A stretch of DNA of 64,000 nucleotides, taken from Leptothermofonsia sp049200465. Lineage in GTDB: Bacteria > Cyanobacteriota > Cyanobacteriia > Leptolyngbyales > Leptolyngbyaceae. Positions 58,995-64,000 of this stretch are shown piece by piece. The notes beneath the pieces were generated by a model. That model was not told the DNA's origin and did not search any database. It saw only the letters and a program-made list of their open reading frames with translations. A program made the position numbers and the translations under genes. The stretch is from NCBI RefSeq assembly GCF_049200465.1, contig NZ_CP120836.1, positions 2,232,001 to 2,296,000 on the forward strand. The letters run 5' to 3'. How positions within the stretch are numbered: position 1 is the first letter of the stretch; every line of letters begins with the position of its first letter.

Positions 58995-59861
58995 TTGGCA
59001 AGTCTGCAAGAAGATGACCTGAAGGAACTGGTGGCGATCGCTCGCGCCGTAGGCTGGGGAGCTGCCGATATTCTGCGAGAAATGAAACCCTCAGACTTTG
59101 ATATCCAGAACCTGGCGGATGGACCCGTCACCGCTGCTGATACAGCCGCCAACGTCTATATTCTGGAAAACCTCCAGGCGACCTGTGGAACTCAGGATTT
59201 TGGTTATCTCAGCGAAGAAACCTACAAAATACATGCAACCGGAGAACCCATGCCCCAACCCTTCGTCTGGGTCATCGATCCGCTGGACGGCACTAAAGAC
59301 TACATCAAAGGGAGTGGAGAGTATGCCATCCATATCGCCCTACTACAACAAAACCGTCCAGTTCTGGCAGTCGTTGTTCAACCTGCCTTAGAAAAGCTTT
59401 ACTTTGCCATCCTAAATGGCGGCACCTTTGCCGAAAGTCCGCAACAACCTCCTCGCCCTGTCCGAGTTTCCCAGCGAAATCAGATTGAAGAATTAACCGT
59501 AGTTGCTAGTCGCAGCCACCGAGACGAACGCTTCAACCAGTTGCTAAATCGATTTCCGGTGCAAAACCAGCGATCGGTGGGTAGTGTGGGAGGCAAAATC
59601 GCCTCTATTCTTGAACATACAGCCGATGTCTATATTTCCCTACCGGGTAAATCAGCTCCCAAAGACTGGGATCTGGCCGCACCCGAACTGATTTTGACTG
59701 AAGCCGGTGGGCAGTTCACCCATTTTGACGGCACCCCACTCTTATACAATCAAGCAGATGTGAGCCAATGGAATGGAGTGCTTGCCAGTAATGGTCCCTG
59801 CCACACCATTCTGTGCTACGAAACAACCCAAATTCTGGCAGCAATGGATGGGGGACAGTAG
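58995..59861 (+). CDS. cysQ: Inositol monophosphatase family phosphatase (CysQ/3'(2'),5'-bisphosphate nucleotidase-like)
   Basis: 288 residues from TTG 58995. The metal-binding motif is VIDPLDGTKDYIKG (about 92-105), and the C-terminal motif is WDLAAPELILTEAGGQFTHFDG. These place it with CysQ-type bisphosphate nucleotidases that hydrolyse phosphoadenosine phosphate (PAP). Inositol phosphatase activity cannot be excluded. TTG is used because no ATG precedes the first conserved helix. It is downstream of the PfkB gene. Confidence 0.85.
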   Translation: MASLQEDDLKELVAIARAVGWGAADILREMKPSDFDIQNLADGPVTAADTAANVYILENLQATCGTQDFGYLSEETYKIHATGEPMPQPFVWVIDPLDGTKDYIKGSGEYAIHIALLQQNRPVLAVVVQPALEKLYFAILNGGTFAESPQQPPRPVRVSQRNQIEELTVVASRSHRDERFNQLLNRFPVQNQRSVGSVGGKIASILEHTADVYISLPGKSAPKDWDLAAPELILTEAGGQFTHFDGTPLLYNQADVSQWNGVLASNGPCHTILCYETTQILAAMDGGQ

Positions 59862-59922
59862 GTAGGGTTGTTTCTCTAAGAGGAGGAATAGAAACTAGAG
59901 GAAAGATGTATCGAGGAGTGCT

Positions 59923-60942
59923 ATGGGAGTCGAAACGTTAACTGAACAGTTGAAAAGCATTCCCGATTGGAGACGGGGGCGCAAAGTCCAATACCCTCTC
60001 TGGTTGATGCTATTGATGAGTCTATTAGACGTGATGAGCGGCTATAGCAGCTTGTGAGGTCTAGAAGACTTTATGAAACGGCACCAGCAAGAGGTTGCTG
60101 AATTGTTTGGGTTAACCGAAGCGAAACTGCCCAGTTACTCGACCTTACGCGACCTGAGTCAGCATGTGAACCCAGAGCAAGTTGCTTCGGTGTTCTTGAG
60201 TTGGGTTAGACAAGCAGTGCCGACCCAAGCCGGACAGGTGGTGTCCCTCGATGGCAAAGCCCTGGCAAGCACGGTGCAAGATTGTTATGGTCAGCACCAG
60301 GATTCTGTCAGTGTGATCAGTGCATGTGTACAACAATGGGATAGCGTGATTGGTCAACAGAGTTTTCAAAATGGTCACGGCAGCGAGATTGTCATTGTCA
60401 GTGTGCGCTAATTGCTAGAGGAGCTAGTTGATGTCCTCCGCACCCAAAAAAGCGTGACTCAGATTATCAAGCCTAAAACCACTACTGTACTATCGTGTGT
60501 ACTATCGTATTGATCTTAAAGCCAATCAACCCAAGCTATTGCAGCAAGCTCAACAGTGTGCCCAAACCCAATCGCCGTTGAGCGTCTATCCAGAGCCATG
60601 ATGCCATGCATGGACGGGTGGGGGAGTGGCAGGTGCGAATTTTTGCGGCGCAGTCGAACTTGCTCAAAAGTAGCCGGGGTTCGCGGCTTTCCTGGTTCAT
60701 CTTCAGTCAAATCCTTGTGGCGCAAAATGCCGCACAGATGATTTAAGCCCGTTGCGGCACGACCAAAAATAAGTTGACTGGGTCAAAGATTTGGAGCGAG
60801 GGGAAGGAGCCTTTTTGATTGAGTCGGTATGCCCTGCTACATTAATGGCACTTCAGCCTTTCGTAAAGCCGGTCATTCCTCGATGACCAAAACTATGCGG
60901 TTATTCAAGCATGACCTGCCAACGCTTCTTTCCTTCATTTAG
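59923..60942 (+). pseudogene. Decayed ISAs1-family transposase
   Basis: From ATG 59923: MGVETLTEQLKSIPDWRRGR, LMSLLDVMSGYSSL, then TGA (probable TGG) at codon 45, GLEDFMKRHQQEVAELFGL, LPSYSTLRDLSQ and VVSLDGKALAST. The N-terminal H-repeat-associated domain is clear. Later frames hold LKANQPKLLQQAQQCAQTQ, HGRVGEWQVRIFAA, WVKDLERGEG and RKAGHSSMTKTMRLFKHDLP, ending at TAG 60940-60942. Several frameshifts and stops prove decay. Almost the full length (about 1 kb) survives. Confidence 0.8.
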
Positions 60943-60949
60943 GGAATCA

Positions 60950-61033
60950 ACCCTACTGGGTTTAAGGGAGGCGGGTCCCCAGCTAGGGGTGGAACCCCTG
61001 CACCCTGTTCTAAGCCTGGTGGCTATGGCTATA
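60950..61033. repeat. Family C dual-hairpin element (copy 12), left end missing
   Basis: The core AGGGGTGGAACCCCT and the end AAGCCTGGTGGCTATGGCTATA are present; the left end is lost close to the end of the decayed ISAs1 gene. Confidence 0.65.
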
Positions 61034-61037
61034 AAAA

Positions 61038-62152
61038 CTACCCGCTCAGTGCCAGATTATCTCGGTGAACGACGGTTTCTGCACCGGGATAGCCAAGGAT
61101 GGTTGCGATCGCTTCTGACTGGGAACCTTTAATTTTCTGGAGTTCCTGACTGCTGTAGTTGACAAGCCCACGGGCGATTTCCTGTCCGGTGCGATCGCAC
61201 AACATCACAGCATCCTGACTCTCAAACGTACCTTCGACTTGAATAATTCCGGCAGCCAGGAGTGATTTACCAGCGTCTTGGATGGCTCTTACAGCCCCCT
61301 CATCCAGATACAGCTTTCCAGCGGGAACCAGGCCGTGGGCAATCCAGCGTTTGCGAGCATTGATGGGTCTAAGCTGGGGTTCAAATTGGGTGCCAATCGA
61401 TTCTCCATTCAAGATTTTTTCAATATTCTTCGGATAGCGTCCCTGGGTGATAACGGTTCGTACCCCGGCTCCGGTTGCAATCTGGGCCGCGGCAATTTTG
61501 GTTACCATGCCACCCGTACCCCAGCGGGAGCCGCGATCGCCCATTTTCACTTGCAGTTCTTTGAGCTGGTTAATGTGATCGACCCGGATGATGGGCTCGG
61601 CATCAGGGTGGTGACGTGGGTCAGCGGAGTAGAGGCGATCAACGTCGGTTAGCAAAAACAACCAATCCGCTCGTACCAGGCTGGCAACAAGAGCAGAGAG
61701 GGTGTCATTATCGCCAAACTTAAGCTCATCAACGGCAACGGTATCGTTTTCATTCACGATGGGAATGACGCCCAGCTCCAGCAATTCCCGGAAGGTGCGT
61801 TCAATATTGATATAGCTATTGCGCTGGACCAGGTCGTTGCGGGTGAGAAGAACCTGGGCGATCGGCTGCTGAAGGGAAGTGAATAAATCATCGTAAATTC
61901 GGATTAATCGTCCCTGCCCAACGGCGGCAACTGCTTGCTTGAAGGCAATGGTGCGGGGGGCGATCGCTTAAACCAAGCCGGGCACAGCCAACCCCCACCG
62001 CCCCCCGATGACACCAAAACGACCCGATGCCCCTGTTGGTGCAATCCACTGAGGGTTTCTACCAGGCTGGCAATTGTAGACAATGCTAATAGACCTGTTT
62101 CTGGCTGCGTAAGACTGGAGGTACCGATTTTAACAACGAGGGTTTGAGTCAT
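61038..62152 (-). CDS. proB: Glutamate 5-kinase, reading frame broken by two extra bases
   Basis: The start ATG (62150-62152) reads MTQTLVVKIGTSSLTQPETG, and the kinase core and a C-terminal PUA domain (AHGLVPAGKLYLDEGAVRAI) are recognisable. The frame breaks twice: at a C run 62001-62006 and a G run 61955-61960 (plus-strand view). Dropping one base from each restores SSGAVGVGCARLGLSDRPR, TIAFKQAVAAVGQGRL and RTFRELLELGVIPIVNENDT, and gives a length of 370 codons. The enzyme makes glutamate 5-phosphate for proline synthesis. Sequencing error is more likely than a true double mutation, since proB is normally essential for proline autotrophy. Confidence 0.9.
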
Positions 62153-62380
62153 TGAATTTCTACAAGAACCGCCAATGGCGAAGCGCCAGCTCCTATATAA
62201 GTAAGGGCTAGCGCTTAGCACAAGTATTCACGGGGATTTATAGTTAGGGTCTTTATTGGCTGACCCCATTTGAACTGTATTTACAATGACAGAAATAAGC
62301 AAGATTGAAGAGTTTCATAATAATTTCTTTATGTTTCCCTTCCTGGTGATTTGTGAGCTTTTGTATCAGTTCCTTTACAT

Positions 62381-62902
62381 TCACTTGTCCGGCAGAAGGG
62401 AAGCTCCCAGAGCTTGAGAAACCCAAACTTCAAAGCTATGCAGCGGCGATCGCCGTACCGTTTCATTCAGATGCACCATTGGTTCCACCAGAATGGTAAA
62501 CATGCCCAGGCGGTTGCCAGCCAACACATCGGTAAACAGGCGATCGCCCACCATCCCAATCTGCTCCACAGGCAAATTCATGGCTGAAACCGCTTTTCTC
62601 ACTTTCCGCCGGGAGGGTTTGGCAGCCCCTGCAATGTAGGGTAAGCTCAAACTCTTCGCAATGCGCCGAATCCGGGCCTCACTAATGTTGTTACTGACCA
62701 GCCAGAGGGTTGCTACCTTGCGAATCTCCTCTACCCAGGGCAGCAATTCTGCGGAAGCTTCGGCAGCACAAATCGGCACCAGGGTCTCATCAACATCCAG
62801 GACCAGTCCTTTAAGGTCGTGCTGTTGCAAAATTTGAGGCGTCAGCTCCAGGACTGATCCATGCAGGATCAGGTTTGGTTGTAAGAGTTCGACCCAGGGC
62901 AT
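62381..62902 (-). CDS. YqeG-type HAD phosphatase (HAD IIIA)
   Basis: 173 residues from ATG 62900-62902 (MPWVELLQPNLILHGSVLEL); a GTG nine codons upstream is adjacent to the mltG stop. HAD motif I is GLVLDVDETLVP, motif II is LVSNNISEAR, and motif III/IV is KPSRRKV.. and GMVGDRLFTDVLAGNRLG. The family includes plant/bacterial PGP-phosphatase-like enzymes; the physiological substrate is unproven. It follows mltG on the same strand with only 27 bases or fewer between them. Confidence 0.85.
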   Translation of the reverse strand: MPWVELLQPNLILHGSVLELTPQILQQHDLKGLVLDVDETLVPICAAEASAELLPWVEEIRKVATLWLVSNNISEARIRRIAKSLSLPYIAGAAKPSRRKVRKAVSAMNLPVEQIGMVGDRLFTDVLAGNRLGMFTILVEPMVHLNETVRRSPLHSFEVWVSQALGASLLPDK

Positions 62903-62929
62903 GGCGGGAATGATTAAGGATAGTTTCAC

Positions 62930-64000
62930 TTAAGGTTTGGTAGGCTGAGAAGCCTCACGCTGGTTATGAATGGCTTCCTGTGCCGCCTGGTGTTCCTTCA
63001 AAGTGCGACTGAAAACATGAGTCCCATCGTACCGCGCGACGAAGTACAGGTAATCGGTATTTTCTGGGTAAAGGGCGGCTTTAAGGCTGGCAAGCCCTGG
63101 ACTGGCGATCGGGGTGGGGGGTAAGCCTGGGTTCAAATAGGTGTTGTAGGAGGATGGTGTTCTAACCTGATCCAAGGTGAGGGTTTTGTCTGGAGTTTGT
63201 TGAATCCCCAATCCATACTCTACAGTGGGGTCTGCCCCCAGAGGCATACCTTTTTTCAGCCGATTGAAAAAAACTCCTGCAATTCGCGGGCGTTCTTCAG
63301 GAATCACCGCTTCCTTTTCGACAATACTTGCCAGCGTTACCCATTCTGCAAAACTCAGTGAGGTTTTTCCTTTGGCTTGCTGGTAGAGGGGGAGTGCAAC
63401 CTGCTCAAAGCGGTTGAGCATTTGCTTCAGGATGTCATTGGGCGTTGGGGTACCAGTAATTTGATAGGTATCTGGATAAAGATACCCCTCTAGCCGAAAC
63501 TGATTAGGGGCAGAATTGATTGGAAGCCAGGGATAGTCATTGGCTGGAAATTGCTGGACGGCGGTGATGAATTCCTGGGCAGAAAACAGGCCCTGCTCTT
63601 CAAAGTAAGCTGCCATTTTCCTGATAGACCAGCCCTCCGGAATGGTGAAACTGGCATAAACCACGTCACCCGTCCAGATTTTGGCGGCGATCGCTTTCAT
63701 TGGTTCAGTTGGAGATAGCTGATAGACTCCTGCCTGAAAGCCACCCTGGGGATCTTTGAACATAAGCCAGCGCGTCCAGAGATTCCAGGCTGTTGCAGAG
63801 CGAATCACCCCCAGGGCTTCCAGATCTCTGCCAATTTCCTGCCCTGAAGTACCCTCGGTAATTTTCAACTTCAGATTCCGGGTGTTTGATCCTGTTCCTG
63901 CGGGGGATGGGGCAGCATTGGCCCAGATCCACCATTGCCAGCTTTGCCAGGTTCCAATACCCAGTAACACCAGCACTAGTACTGGCACGATCAACCACTT
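62930..64000 (-). CDS. mltG: Endolytic transglycosylase MltG, 5' end beyond window
   Basis: The frame is open to the window edge, so the N-terminus is cut. One transmembrane helix (VPVLVLVLLGIG) is followed by a LysM-like region and the MltG (YceG) domain: FTIPEGWSIRKMAAYFEEQG, then ASIVEKEAVIPEERPRIAGV with the catalytic Glu, FFNRLKKGMPLGADPTVEYG and PSSYNTYLNPGLPPTPIASP. MltG cuts nascent peptidoglycan and limits glycan length in the cell wall. It overlaps no other gene and is followed by yqeG. Confidence 0.95.
   Translation of the reverse strand, partial: KWLIVPVLVLVLLGIGTWQSWQWWIWANAAPSPAGTGSNTRNLKLKITEGTSGQEIGRDLEALGVIRSATAWNLWTRWLMFKDPQGGFQAGVYQLSPTEPMKAIAAKIWTGDVVYASFTIPEGWSIRKMAAYFEEQGLFSAQEFITAVQQFPANDYPWLPINSAPNQFRLEGYLYPDTYQITGTPTPNDILKQMLNRFEQVALPLYQQAKGKTSLSFAEWVTLASIVEKEAVIPEERPRIAGVFFNRLKKGMPLGADPTVEYGLGIQQTPDKTLTLDQVRTPSSYNTYLNPGLPPTPIASPGLASLKAALYPENTDYLYFVARYDGTHVFSRTLKEHQAAQEAIHNQREASQPTKP

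Noticed and set aside
5939..61033. Repeated hairpin elements as CRISPR arrays
   Set aside because: Copies are spread over the window, each about 100 bp, with no regular spacers and no cas genes.

Overview
The window is cyanobacterial. It carries a Psb30 (Ycf12) photosystem II gene, the cyanobacterial ndhC-ndhK-ndhJ operon, several cyanobacteria-restricted families (DUF1400, DUF4168, DUF3493, DUF4079, nitrate-reductase-associated protein, a HetZ-related protein) and dense HIP1 octamers (GCGATCGC). Most genes look like ordinary chromosome. The genus cannot be fixed from this sequence; the repeat-rich spacers and many signalling proteins fit a filamentous, Leptolyngbya/Oscillatoriales-like organism (inference).

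Layout. 0-9.6 kb: a cut DUF1400 protein, DUF4168 protein, FkbM methyltransferase, recJ overlapping an alpha/beta hydrolase, psb30, a YkgJ cysteine-cluster protein, a split GDT1/Mnx manganese transporter pair, a DUF3493 protein and a second DUF1400 protein. 9.7-24.4 kb: moeA, a GT2-TPR-methyltransferase fusion, a degenerate histidine kinase, a YrdC/Sua5 protein, a 1384-residue PAS/GAF hybrid kinase, a GT39-type membrane protein, a GNAT enzyme and dprA. 24.6-36 kb: an antitoxin remnant, a DUF5335 protein, a two-RCK ion channel, a DCC1-type oxidoreductase, a USP, a glycosyltransferase, a tandemly duplicated RTX calcium-binding protein with a frameshift, an ECF sigma/anti-sigma pair, an SH3 protein, a STAS antagonist and a pterin dehydratase. 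36-46 kb: dnaX, carA, trpD, DUF4079, PsiE-like, nitrate-reductase-associated protein and a CHASE2-GGDEF-EAL protein. 47.5-53 kb: a Wzm/Wzt-type polysaccharide exporter followed by a methyltransferase and two glycosyltransferases. 53-64 kb: an IS630 fragment, ndhCKJ, a HetZ-related protein, rsmI, a PfkB kinase, a CysQ-like phosphatase, a decayed ISAs1 copy, proB with two frameshifts, yqeG and mltG.

The most unusual content lies between genes. At least 20 copies of short (about 90-140 bp) palindromic elements fall into related families, called A, C, D and E here. A and C share a core of two GC-rich hairpins but have different ends. C and D copies are flanked by TA duplications, as expected of IS630/Tc1-mariner-type MITEs. 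Several are nested inside one another, so their order of insertion can be read. Both ends of family A carry stop codons in all three frames, and the stop codons of three genes lie inside an A end. Simple pyrimidine/purine repeats also occur in spacers and have entered the moeA and trpD coding sequences.

Three independent one-base excesses, each in a six-base G or C run (one in the RTX gene, two in proB), suggest homopolymer sequencing errors, although real mutations cannot be excluded.
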